This document shows positions 7,447 through 14,635 of a stretch of DNA of 35,350 nt, piece after piece. A program made the translations under genes and the position numbers. This DNA is from Betaproteobacteria bacterium SCGC AG-212-J23 (lineage in GTDB: Bacteria > Pseudomonadota > Gammaproteobacteria > Burkholderiales > SG8-39), in assembly GCA_001644455.1 (NCBI GenBank), contig LSTF01000035.1, forward strand, positions 1-35,350, given 5' to 3'. Position 1 is the first letter of the stretch, and each line of letters begins with the position of its first letter. The notes below the pieces were generated by a model that was given only the letters and a program-made list of their open reading frames with translations, searched no databases and was not told the DNA's origin.

Positions 7447-8643
7447 TCAGACGATCTTCGCTCCCGGGGCCGCCCATGGGTCGGGATGCACCACCAGCCA
7501 GCGGCCCTGCTGCAGCTGCTTCACCTTGTACAGGTCGGCGCCCTCGACGTAGTTCTGCGGCCCATTCCACTTGAGCGTGCCGAACAGGCACTTGACCTCG
7601 CTCTTGCGCAACCAGGCGGCGAGCGTCTTGTCGTCGAGGCTCTTGGTGGCATTCACTGCCGCCTCGAGCACCTGCCAGGCCGCGTACATGATCGCGGATT
7701 GCAGGTCGACCGCGGTGTACGGGATGCCGGCTTCCTTGGCGCGCTCAGCATAGGTCTTCACGAACTGCGCGATCGCCGGGTCGTCGGTGAACGGCGGGTG
7801 CGACTCGAACGTGGTGAGCGCGAGCGAGCCTTGCGCCTCCGGAACCTTCAGCATCGGACCGGGCGCCGGGAAGAGGTGCACCTGCGCAGGCGGCCGGTAG
7901 TCGATCTTCTTCATCGCCTCGAGCATCAGCACCGGATCGATGCCGTTGGTGCCGCCCCAGAGGAAGTCCGGGTTCGCGTCCTTGACGCGGGCCGCGATCG
8001 GACCGAAGTCGCGATTGCCGAACTCGTATTCGAGGTGCAGCACTTCCTGCAGGCCGCGCTTCTTCAGGACTTCGCGCGCGCCAACCGAGATGGCGTGCAC
8101 CGAGGGGAACTTGCTGGTGACGATGGCGATGGTCTTCGGCGGCTTGGGCAGCTTCGCCGCCGCGTCGAAGATGTGGTTCGGCCAGACGACCTCCGGGTCG
8201 AAGGGCGAGCCCGCGGTCTGGAACTGCATGTCGTACTTGGCGAGCCGGGGAATGCCGAACGAGGTGTGCAGCAGCATCTTGTTATAGCGCTGCGCCACGC
8301 CCATCGCGGCGAGGATCGACGCCGTGGCGTACGGGCTCTGGATCAGGTCGACCTTGTCGGCGGTGATGAGCTGCTCGTAGATCGTGCGCGTCAGCTCCGG
8401 CTTCGACTGGTCGTCGCGCAGCACCCATTCCACCGGCCGGCCGAGCAGGCCGCCGCGCTTGTTCAGGTTGTCGACGCAGATCTCGGCCGTGACCTTGTGG
8501 ATGATGGCGAGGGAGGCGAGCGGCCCGGTGAGCGGCAGCGTGCTGCCGATCCGGATGGGCTTGCCTTGCGCGCGTGCCGGCAGGATGAAGCTGGACAGGA
8601 CCGCGCTTCCCGCGGCCAGCGCCTGACGTCTGGTGATTTTCAT
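7447..8643 (-). CDS. ABC transporter substrate-binding protein, Peripla_BP_6 type (system 1)
   Basis: A 398-residue periplasmic binding protein. Its N-terminus MKITRRQALAAG followed by a hydrophobic run and LPARAQ looks like a Tat-type signal with cleavage near residue 26. The mature part begins KPIRIGSTLPLTGPLA, typical of LivJ-like type 1 binding proteins, and includes ICVDNLNKRGGLLGRPVEW. It is the first gene of the operon and has a strong Shine-Dalgarno (GAGGAGGAG) before ATG 8643. The divergent IclR gene and the palindrome between them suggest ligand-responsive control. The ligand is unknown; an aromatic or other carboxylate fits the neighbourhood. Confidence 0.92.
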   Translation of the reverse strand: MKITRRQALAAGSAVLSSFILPARAQGKPIRIGSTLPLTGPLASLAIIHKVTAEICVDNLNKRGGLLGRPVEWVLRDDQSKPELTRTIYEQLITADKVDLIQSPYATASILAAMGVAQRYNKMLLHTSFGIPRLAKYDMQFQTAGSPFDPEVVWPNHIFDAAAKLPKPPKTIAIVTSKFPSVHAISVGAREVLKKRGLQEVLHLEYEFGNRDFGPIAARVKDANPDFLWGGTNGIDPVLMLEAMKKIDYRPPAQVHLFPAPGPMLKVPEAQGSLALTTFESHPPFTDDPAIAQFVKTYAERAKEAGIPYTAVDLQSAIMYAAWQVLEAAVNATKSLDDKTLAAWLRKSEVKCLFGTLKWNGPQNYVEGADLYKVKQLQQGRWLVVHPDPWAAPGAKIV

Positions 8644-8664
8644 TGCTCCTCCTCAGGATGCGCG

Positions 8665-8696
8665 AGTATATTGTTCATAGGACAACGCATTGTCAA
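8665..8696 (-). promoter_or_regulatory. Candidate promoter of the system-1 transporter operon
   Basis: On the minus strand a perfect TTGACA (8696-8691) is followed after 20 bases by TATACT (8670-8665), five of six matches to the -10 consensus. The spacer is longer than the usual 17 and is filled by the palindrome at 8671-8685. A leader of roughly 15 bases plus the Shine-Dalgarno then reaches ATG 8643. The long spacer suggests a regulated promoter. It has not been tested here. Confidence 0.45.
8671..8685. promoter_or_regulatory. Imperfect palindrome, candidate IclR operator
   Basis: TTGTTC, three bases (ATA), then GGACAA: five of six positions pair, giving a 15-bp near-palindrome. It lies in the 52-bp gap between the divergent binding-protein operon and the iclR-type gene, between the candidate -35 and -10 of the former. 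IclR-family proteins typically bind short palindromes next to their own gene, so this is the best operator candidate. Direct binding is inference. Confidence 0.5.
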
Positions 8697-9457
8697 TGGT
8701 GAAACGTCGCCGCGGAATCCAGTCGATCGATACCGGCATCCGTCTTCTCGAGGTGCTGGAGAAAGCTCGCGGCCCACTGGCGCTGAAAGAGCTTAGCGCA
8801 CGCGCCGACATGGATCCCAGCGGCGCGCACCGTTATCTCGCGAGCTTCGTGAGATGCGGCCTGGTGATCCAGAGCGCGGATTCCCGCTACGACTTCGGCC
8901 CGCTGGCGCTGCGCCTGGGCCTCGCCGCGTTGCAGCGGCTCGATCCGATCCAGGCGACCGAGCGCGCCCTGCCCGCCCTGGTCGAGGCAACCGGCTTTAC
9001 CGCGCTGCTCGCGGTGTGGAGCAACCGCGGGCCGACGGTAGTGCACTGGCAGCGTACCGGCGATCTCGTCACCTCGCTGAATCTCGGCTCCGTGCTGCCG
9101 GTGGCGCGCTCGTCGCTCGGCCGCATGCTGCTCGCTTTCCTGCCTTCGGGCGTCACTGCGGAAGCGCTGGCCCTCGAGGCGAAGAAGGAAAAGCTCGATC
9201 GGGAGGCGCTGGAGCGAGAGCTCGAACGCTCGCGCAAGTCGCGCCTCGCCTACGCCGACAAGACCGTGATTCCAGGCCTGTACGCCACCGCGAGCGTAGT
9301 GCGCGGCTGGAACGGCGAAGCGCTCTGCGCCGCGGCGCTGATCGGCTCGGACGCCGAGCTCGCCCGGCAGAACAATCCCGCCGCGTTGAAGCTGCGCGCG
9401 CTGTGCGACCGGCTTTCGCGCGAGGCGGGCGCAACGGATCTCAAGATCGCAGCCTGA
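8696..9457 (+). CDS. IclR-family transcriptional regulator
   Basis: A 253-residue regulator. The N-terminal winged helix-turn-helix covers about residues 6-65 (GIQSIDTGIRLLEVLEK...LALKELSARADMDPSGAHRYLASFVRCGLV). The C-terminal effector domain includes LNLGSVLPVARSSLGRMLLAFLP and the late GWNGEALCAAALIG strand. ATG 8696 is preferred over the upstream TTG at 8690. It is divergent from the system-1 transporter operon and followed after nine bases by the FAH-family gene, so it probably controls both directions in response to a carboxylate metabolite. The candidate promoter and operator of the divergent operon lie immediately upstream. Confidence 0.9.
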   Translation: MVKRRRGIQSIDTGIRLLEVLEKARGPLALKELSARADMDPSGAHRYLASFVRCGLVIQSADSRYDFGPLALRLGLAALQRLDPIQATERALPALVEATGFTALLAVWSNRGPTVVHWQRTGDLVTSLNLGSVLPVARSSLGRMLLAFLPSGVTAEALALEAKKEKLDREALERELERSRKSRLAYADKTVIPGLYATASVVRGWNGEALCAAALIGSDAELARQNNPAALKLRALCDRLSREAGATDLKIAA

Positions 9458-9466
9458 GGAGGACAG

Positions 9467-10354
9467 ATGCACCTGGTCATGTTCGTCAAAGACAAGCAGC
9501 CCCGCGCCGGCGTGATCGACGGCGACGATATCGTCGACATCAACGCCAATGATCGCTCGCTGCCGACGACGCTCAAGGGGATCCTCGAAGCGAATGCGCT
9601 TTCCTCGGTCAAGAAACTCCTGAAGAGCAAGAAGCACCGCTCCCCCTTCAAGAAGGCGAAGCTCCTGCCGCCGATCTCGAATCCCGGCCTGCTCCTCTCG
9701 GTCGGCATGAACTATCACGAGCACCTGAAGGAGATGAAGACGCCGGTGCCGGAGAAGCCGGCCGCGTTCACCAAGAGCGTCGCCAGCATCATCGCCTCGG
9801 GCGAGCCGATCCTGCTGCCCCCCTCCCACCCGAGCATGGTGGATTGGGAGGGCGAGTTCACCGTGGTGATCGGCAAGGGCGGCCACCGCATCCCGGCAGC
9901 GAAGGCGCTCGACCACGTCGCTGGCTACACCCTCGCGAACGACGTCTCGGCGCGCGACTGGGTGACGGCGATCTTCCAGTCGCAGGGAATCATGGGGCCG
10001 ATCCATGCCTGGGAGCACAACCTGCTGGGCAAGATGATGCCGACCTTCTGCCCGATGGGACCGTGCATCGCCACCCGGGACGAGATTCCCGACCCGGCGA
10101 ACGTGAAGATCCAGACGCGGCTGAACGGCCAGGTGATGCAGGACGCAAACACCGACGACCTCGTGTTCAGCGTCGTCAAGCTGATCGAGTACTACTCGCA
10201 GTTCTACCGCTTCATGCCGGGCGACTGCATCACCACCGGCTCGCCGAGCGGCGTCGGCTTCGGGCGCAACCCGAAAGTATTCATGAAGGCCGGCGACGTC
10301 GTCGAAGTCGAGGTGAAGGAAATCGGCGTGCTCAGGAATCCGATAAAGGGTTGA
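9467..10354 (+). CDS. Fumarylacetoacetate hydrolase (FAH) family protein (1)
   Basis: A 295-residue enzyme of the FAH superfamily, which contains C-C bond hydrolases, decarboxylases and isomerases acting on ring-cleavage products. Metal-site residues appear as Glu128 and Glu130 in VDWEGEFTVVIG and Asp159 in ANDVSARDW. GITTG-like CITTGSPSGVGFG and a GDVVEVEVKEIG tail are family hallmarks. The N-terminal region has a Lys-rich segment (about 49-65) that is probably surface exposed. The Shine-Dalgarno GAGGAGG overlaps the iclR stop. It is the first enzyme gene of a plus-strand unit with the LLM oxidoreductase. The specific substrate cannot be deduced. Confidence 0.9.
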   Translation: MHLVMFVKDKQPRAGVIDGDDIVDINANDRSLPTTLKGILEANALSSVKKLLKSKKHRSPFKKAKLLPPISNPGLLLSVGMNYHEHLKEMKTPVPEKPAAFTKSVASIIASGEPILLPPSHPSMVDWEGEFTVVIGKGGHRIPAAKALDHVAGYTLANDVSARDWVTAIFQSQGIMGPIHAWEHNLLGKMMPTFCPMGPCIATRDEIPDPANVKIQTRLNGQVMQDANTDDLVFSVVKLIEYYSQFYRFMPGDCITTGSPSGVGFGRNPKVFMKAGDVVEVEVKEIGVLRNPIKG

Positions 10355-10356
10355 CC

Positions 10357-11439
10357 ATGGAATTCGGCTATTTCACCCTCAGCGACAACCACTACCCGAA
10401 CAACCCGCGCTCGGCGAACCAGTTCGTGCTCGACATCCGCGAGCAGGCGCTGCTCGCCGACAAGATCGGCATGCATTCGGCGTGGATCGGCGAGCACCAC
10501 TTCGACTCGCTCGGGGTGAATTCTCGTCCCGACCTGCTGCTGGCAAATATTGCGTCGCAGACGAAAAACATCCGCCTCGCGCCGGCCGTCACCGTGCTGC
10601 CGCTGCACCATCCGGTGCACGTGGCCGAGATGTGGGCCACTTTGGACCTCTTGTCCGGCGGAAGAGTGGACTTCGCCACCGGCCGCGGCTACGACCGCAA
10701 GGAGTACGCGCCCTTCGGCGCCGACTTCTTCGCTTCCGCCGAGATCTTCGAGGAAGGCATCGAGGTGCTGCTCAAGGCCTGGAACTCCCCCGGCAAGTGG
10801 TCGCACAAGGGCAAGTTCTACGACATCCCGGAGATGAGCATCACACCCAAGCCGGTGCAGAAGCCGATCCCGTTCTACGTCGCGTCGTTCTCGAAAACGA
10901 GCCTGGAGATGGCGGCGAAGCGCGGCCTGAACATCATCTATGCGCCGTTCGCCGCCGGCATGGTGTTCGGCGGCCTCGACCAGGCCGTGAATTCGTATCG
11001 CGAAGCCTGCGTCAAGGCGGGACAGAAGCCCGGCCGCGCGATGTGCAGCTACTTCATCTACATCGCCGACGACGCGAAGCAGGAGGACTACGGGCGCGAG
11101 AAGCAGATGGACTACTTCAACCACTGCGTGCTGCAGGCCTTTCCGCAGAAGAAGGAGGACGCGCCGCCGACGATGCAGTACTTCCTCAAGATCGTCGACA
11201 TCCTGAAGAACCTGAAGAAGGAGGACCTTTCCGACAAGTCGATCCTGCTCGGCTCGCCGGCAAAAATCATCGAGACCTTGAAGAAGGTCGAGGCGAGCGG
11301 CGTCGCGGAGGTGATCCTCTACTTCAACGTCGGCAACAAGCCGCACGCCATGGTGAAAGAGCAGATGCACCGCTTCATGGAGGAGATCGCGCCCCATTTC
11401 CAGGGCAAGCACATCCAGCGCATGACGGCGGCCGCGTAG
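10357..11439 (+). CDS. LLM-class (luciferase-like) flavin-dependent oxidoreductase
   Basis: A 360-residue protein with the bacterial-luciferase TIM-barrel pattern. It opens MEFGYFTLSDNHY, then ALLADKIGMHSAWIGEHHFD, RLAPAVTVLPLHHPVHVAEMWATLDLLSGGRVDFATGRGYD, and ends with an ILLGSPAKIIETLKK segment and VAEVILYFN. Such enzymes are FMN/F420-type monooxygenases or reductases and usually need a separate flavin reductase. ATG 10357 follows the FAH stop by two bases. A monooxygenase step next to an FAH hydrolase fits breakdown of an aromatic or cyclic acid, but the substrate is unknown. Length is normal. Confidence 0.9.
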   Translation: MEFGYFTLSDNHYPNNPRSANQFVLDIREQALLADKIGMHSAWIGEHHFDSLGVNSRPDLLLANIASQTKNIRLAPAVTVLPLHHPVHVAEMWATLDLLSGGRVDFATGRGYDRKEYAPFGADFFASAEIFEEGIEVLLKAWNSPGKWSHKGKFYDIPEMSITPKPVQKPIPFYVASFSKTSLEMAAKRGLNIIYAPFAAGMVFGGLDQAVNSYREACVKAGQKPGRAMCSYFIYIADDAKQEDYGREKQMDYFNHCVLQAFPQKKEDAPPTMQYFLKIVDILKNLKKEDLSDKSILLGSPAKIIETLKKVEASGVAEVILYFNVGNKPHAMVKEQMHRFMEEIAPHFQGKHIQRMTAAA

Positions 11440-11441
11440 GA

Positions 11442-11810
11442 ATGGGGTTGGACGATGCCGGCCGCGTCATCCTCGGTGGCTACTTTCTGATCGCGGGGAT
11501 CGTCAACCTCGTCACGCCGGGCAGCATCCGCGACCACGTCGATCGCATGCGCGGCTTCGGCACGCCGTTACCGGAAGCCGCCTTCTGGTCCGGGATCGTG
11601 TTGCAGTTCGTCGGCGCCGGGCTGGTGCTCGCCGGCGTCCGGGTCGATGTCGGCGCCTGGTGCCTGATCGCCTTCACCGTGCTCGCCACGGCGATCTTCC
11701 ACCGCTTCTGGCAGCGGGCCGATCCGGTGCAGAAGCGCATCGCGCGGCTGTTCTTCATGGCCAACGCCGCGGTGGTCGGCGGACTGCTGCTGCTGACTAC
11801 TTGGCGGTGA
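11442..11810 (+). CDS. Small four-helix membrane protein, DoxX-like
   Basis: A 122-residue protein with four hydrophobic segments (about 8-25, 47-66, 70-87 and 103-119). The N-terminal ILGGYFLIAGIVNL is followed by a helix ending in a conserved-looking PLPEAAFWSG, as in the DoxX/DoxD-like family. The function of most members is unknown; some associate with quinone or thiol redox enzymes. It begins two bases after the LLM stop and its last 14 bases overlap the convergent Rieske gene. Family assignment is moderately secure; the role is not. Confidence 0.72.
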   Translation: MGLDDAGRVILGGYFLIAGIVNLVTPGSIRDHVDRMRGFGTPLPEAAFWSGIVLQFVGAGLVLAGVRVDVGAWCLIAFTVLATAIFHRFWQRADPVQKRIARLFFMANAAVVGGLLLLTTWR

Positions 11811-13080
11811 CCGGCTGCTCGACGCCGAGCGTTCGCCAGTCGGTGCTCTTCGACACCACTCCCTCGAACGACGACAGGCTCGCGTAGGGCATTTCCTTCT
11901 GCTCGCCGATCGCCGGTCCGCCGTCGCGGAATGTCTTCGCCGCGGCGACCATCATGCGGCGGAACTGCGCCACCGCGAGGTCGCTCGCGCCCGGGTTGTC
12001 CTGGCTGCGGTCGGTGATCGGTCCCATCGATTCCCACATCGCCATGTCCTGGGTCGGGATGCCGCTGATGCCGGTGAAGTCGCCGCGCTTCATCAGGTCG
12101 CGGTCCTGCCGGTAGTTGTTCTCGAAATTTCTTTTCTTTCTAAAGGAAGTGTCCAGATCGACGCCGACTTCGGCCGCGCAGAACTTCCGCCACGCATCCT
12201 GAGCGATGCCCTTCTTCGGATCCGGATGCCAGGCCACCCAGTAGAACATGGTGTTCACGTCGTCGATCGGCACCAGCATCTGCGAGAGCTTGTACTGGTC
12301 ATTGGGCGGAATCAGCACCGTAAAGGGCGCAAGGAACAACGTCGTCCTTACATACTGGTTCGTTTCCGGGCTCTTGATCGGCTTGCGCAGCGCCGCGTAG
12401 CGGAACCCGTAGGACGTCGGCTCGAATTGCATCTTCGGCGCCTTGTCGGTCGACGGCCGCACCCAGGCGTCGCCGGTCGCGGTCGAGCCTTCGACCTCGC
12501 CCGCCGGCATGTTGCTCGAATGCAGGCTCGAGCTGTGCGCCGAATCGATCGAGCCTTCCAGGACCTGTGCCCAGTTGCACGCGGCGTGCATCTTCACCAC
12601 GGCGTACTTGATGCCGGGAACCGGCGCCCACGCAGGCGGCTCGAACTCCCGCATCTGATCTCGCGGACCCATCCACGCCCACACGAAGCCGCCGCCTTCG
12701 CGCGCGGGATACGAGGTGGTCTTCTTGCCCAGGCGCTGCGCCGCGCCCGGCGCTTCGGAGGGCATGTCGACGACATTGCCGTCGACGTCGAATTTCCAGC
12801 CGTGATAGAGGCAGCGCAGGCCGCATTCTTCATTGCGGCCAAAGACCAGCGAAGCGCGGCGGTGCAGGCAGTACTCGCTCAGCACGCCGAGCTTGCCATT
12901 TGAATCTCTGAAGACGACCAGGTCCTCGCCGAGAAGCCTCGACCGGACCGGCGCGCCGTCCTTCTCGGCCACCTCGTCGGCGAGGCAGACCGGCAGCCAG
13001 TGGCGGCGCATGATGCCGCCCATCGGCGCGTCGCCCTCGACGCGGCACAGCAGGTCGTTCTCTTCCCGGCTGAGCTTCAC
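11797..13080 (-). CDS. Rieske non-haem iron oxygenase, phthalate 4,5-dioxygenase-like oxygenase subunit
   Basis: A 427-residue oxygenase. The Rieske 2Fe-2S ligands are Cys71-x-His73 and Cys90-x2-His93 (YCLHRRASL, RCLYHGWKF). The mononuclear iron site shows Asp179-x2-His182-x4-His187 in VLEGSIDSAHSSSLHSS, preceded by Asn169-Trp. The flow MKLSREENDLLCRV...MGGIMRRHWLPVCL and MPSEAPGAAQ resembles phthalate 4,5-dioxygenase (Pht3) and related single-component-alpha oxygenases. The divergent Gfo/Idh and downstream Pht5-like genes support that reading. No reductase is adjacent. The start is GTG 13080, with its Shine-Dalgarno AGGAGG at the centre of the 13082-13103 palindrome. The substrate could be a different aromatic carboxylate. 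Confidence 0.9.
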   Translation of the reverse strand: MKLSREENDLLCRVEGDAPMGGIMRRHWLPVCLADEVAEKDGAPVRSRLLGEDLVVFRDSNGKLGVLSEYCLHRRASLVFGRNEECGLRCLYHGWKFDVDGNVVDMPSEAPGAAQRLGKKTTSYPAREGGGFVWAWMGPRDQMREFEPPAWAPVPGIKYAVVKMHAACNWAQVLEGSIDSAHSSSLHSSNMPAGEVEGSTATGDAWVRPSTDKAPKMQFEPTSYGFRYAALRKPIKSPETNQYVRTTLFLAPFTVLIPPNDQYKLSQMLVPIDDVNTMFYWVAWHPDPKKGIAQDAWRKFCAAEVGVDLDTSFRKKRNFENNYRQDRDLMKRGDFTGISGIPTQDMAMWESMGPITDRSQDNPGASDLAVAQFRRMMVAAAKTFRDGGPAIGEQKEMPYASLSSFEGVVSKSTDWRTLGVEQPVTAK

Positions 13081-13081
13081 G

Positions 13082-13103
13082 TTTACTTAGCCTCCTAAGT
13101 AAA
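13082..13103. promoter_or_regulatory. Perfect 9-bp inverted repeat, candidate MarR operator overlapping an RBS
   Basis: TTTACTTAG (13082-13090), spacer CCTC, then its exact reverse complement CTAAGTAAA (13095-13103). It sits in the 38-bp gap between the Rieske gene (start 13080, minus) and the Gfo/Idh gene (start 13119, plus). A MarR gene lies downstream on the plus strand, and MarR dimers bind palindromes of about this size. On the minus strand the centre reads TAGGAGGCTA, so the Shine-Dalgarno of the Rieske gene is at the centre. The transcript could fold into a hairpin with GAGG in the loop. Confidence 0.6.
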
Positions 13104-13118
13104 TCATACTCCTGCCTC

Positions 13119-14237
13119 GTGAAGAAGCTCAAGCTCGGCGTGGCGGGACTCGGGCGCGCCTTCGCCCTGACGGCGCCGACGCTCGCCGCCGACAAGCGCG
13201 TCGAACTGGTGGCGGCTACCGATCCTCGCCCCGAAGCTCTTGGAAAGATTGCGCGAGATTTTGGCGCGGAAGGATTGGCTTCCTTCCAGGACCTCCTGAA
13301 AAGCAGCGCCGAAGCGATCTATATCGCGACGCCGCACCGCTTCCACGCCGAGCAGGCGATCGCCGCCGCGAAGGCCGGCAAGCACGTGCTGGTCGAGAAA
13401 CCGATGGCGCTGTCCCTCAGGGAATGCAGCGCCATGGCCGCGGCGGCGAAGAAGCATCGTGTCCACATGATCGTCGGTCCAAGCCACAGCTTCGACGCGC
13501 CCGTCCGAAGAACCCGGCAGCTCATCCCGCAATTCGGGCGAGTGCGCATGATCACCGCGTTCAACTACACCGACTTCCTCTACCGGCCGCGCATGCCCGA
13601 AGAGCGGAAACATGCTCTGCTCAATCAGTCGGCCCACCACGTCGACATCGTGCGGCTGCTCTCCGGCAGCGCGCTGATGTCGGTTCGCGCGCATACCGCG
13701 GGTCAGGGTGCCTACGCCGCCCTGCTCCGTTTCAAGGAAGGCTTCGCGACCATCGTCTATAGCGGCCATGCGCATTTCGATTCGGACGAATTCGCCGGCT
13801 GGATCGGCGAGCTCGGCCAGAAGAAGGACCCGTCGCAGTATGGTTCCGCACGCAGGGCGCTCGCAGGCCGCGATGAGTTGAAGTTCAAAGCCGCGAGAAA
13901 TTACGGTGGTCCCGAATTCAAGTCGAGCGAGGCGCAGTTCCATGAGCACTTCGGTCCGATCATCGTCTCCTGCGACAAGGCCGATCTGCGGCCGCTGCCG
14001 GACGGCGTCATGGTCTACGCGGATGGCGAGCGGCGCCTCGAGCCGCTCGCGCCGACCGACACCCCGCGGGCAGGCGTGATCGACGAGCTGTACGACGCGG
14101 TGGTGAACGGCAAGGCGCCGCTGCACGACGCCGCCTGGGGCCTCGCCACCACGGAGGCCTGCCTGGCGATCCTGAAATCCGCGAAGAGCGGCAAGGAGAT
14201 CCCGTTAAAGCATCAGACGAGCGCCTCGCGCACCTGA
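13119..14237 (+). CDS. Gfo/Idh/MocA-family dehydrogenase (Pht4-like)
   Basis: A 372-residue oxidoreductase. The N-terminal Rossmann fold has GVAGLGRAF at 7-15 and the family EKP motif (Glu93-Lys94-Pro95 in VLVEKPMAL). A later NQSAHHVDIVRLL carries the likely catalytic His/Asp helix. Phthalate 4,5-pathways use a Gfo/Idh enzyme (Pht4) to oxidise the cis-dihydrodiol to 4,5-dihydroxyphthalate, and its position between a Pht3-like oxygenase and a Pht5-like decarboxylase gene fits that role. The start GTG 13119 has no clear Shine-Dalgarno. The final codons overlap the MarR gene. The step is inferred from context, not from substrate residues. Confidence 0.87.
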   Translation: MKKLKLGVAGLGRAFALTAPTLAADKRVELVAATDPRPEALGKIARDFGAEGLASFQDLLKSSAEAIYIATPHRFHAEQAIAAAKAGKHVLVEKPMALSLRECSAMAAAAKKHRVHMIVGPSHSFDAPVRRTRQLIPQFGRVRMITAFNYTDFLYRPRMPEERKHALLNQSAHHVDIVRLLSGSALMSVRAHTAGQGAYAALLRFKEGFATIVYSGHAHFDSDEFAGWIGELGQKKDPSQYGSARRALAGRDELKFKAARNYGGPEFKSSEAQFHEHFGPIIVSCDKADLRPLPDGVMVYADGERRLEPLAPTDTPRAGVIDELYDAVVNGKAPLHDAAWGLATTEACLAILKSAKSGKEIPLKHQTSASRT

Positions 14238-14635
14238 CCAAGGAGGCATGGCGGGGCTTCACGCGCGCGCTCCAGGCCGAGCTCGCCGCGCACGGCGTGC
14301 CGTTCGGCCACTGGACGTTCCTGCGCATCCTCTGGCAGCGCGACGGCCTGACGCAGCGCGAGCTTTCCGCCGAGGCCGGCGTCACCGAGCCCAGCACCTT
14401 CGCCGCGATCCGCGCGATGGAGAAGCAGGGTTACGTGACGCGGCGCCAGACCGCCGGCAACCGCAAGAACGTCTACCTGCACCTTACGGCGAAAGGCCGG
14501 GCGCTCGAAACCCGGCTGGTCCCGCTCGCGGAACGGGTCAACAAGCTGGCGGTCAAGGGTGTAACTTCCGCAGACGTACAAGCCGCGCGGCGCGTGCTGC
14601 TCGCCGTGATCGAGAACTTTTCCAGGGAACCATGA
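14234..14635 (+). CDS. MarR-family transcriptional regulator (start uncertain, probably non-ATG)
   Basis: The core is clear: GHWTFLRILWQRDGLTQRELSAEAGVTEPSTFAAIRAMEKQGYVTRR is a MarR winged helix-turn-helix, followed by NRKNVYLHLTAKGRALE (wing). The first canonical start is GTG 14297, which would give 112 residues and lose helix 1. The frame is open upstream and encodes TKEAWRGFTRALQAELAAHG, a normal MarR helix 1. The best start there is CTG 14234, overlapping the preceding TGA in a CTGA, which gives 133 residues. The stop overlaps the next start (ATGA, 14632-14635). It probably controls the divergent oxygenase and dehydrogenase genes through the 13082-13103 repeat. Confidence 0.8.
   Translation: MTKEAWRGFTRALQAELAAHGVPFGHWTFLRILWQRDGLTQRELSAEAGVTEPSTFAAIRAMEKQGYVTRRQTAGNRKNVYLHLTAKGRALETRLVPLAERVNKLAVKGVTSADVQAARRVLLAVIENFSREP

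Noticed and set aside
7486-8796. Plus-strand 436-codon frame across the binding-protein gene
   Set aside because: It has antisense composition and crosses the promoter region and the start of the IclR gene; the minus strand encodes an unmistakable binding protein.
8693-10018. Minus-strand 441-codon frame opposite the IclR and FAH genes
   Set aside because: It is charged and low in hydrophobics, without motifs, and lies over two well-supported plus-strand genes.
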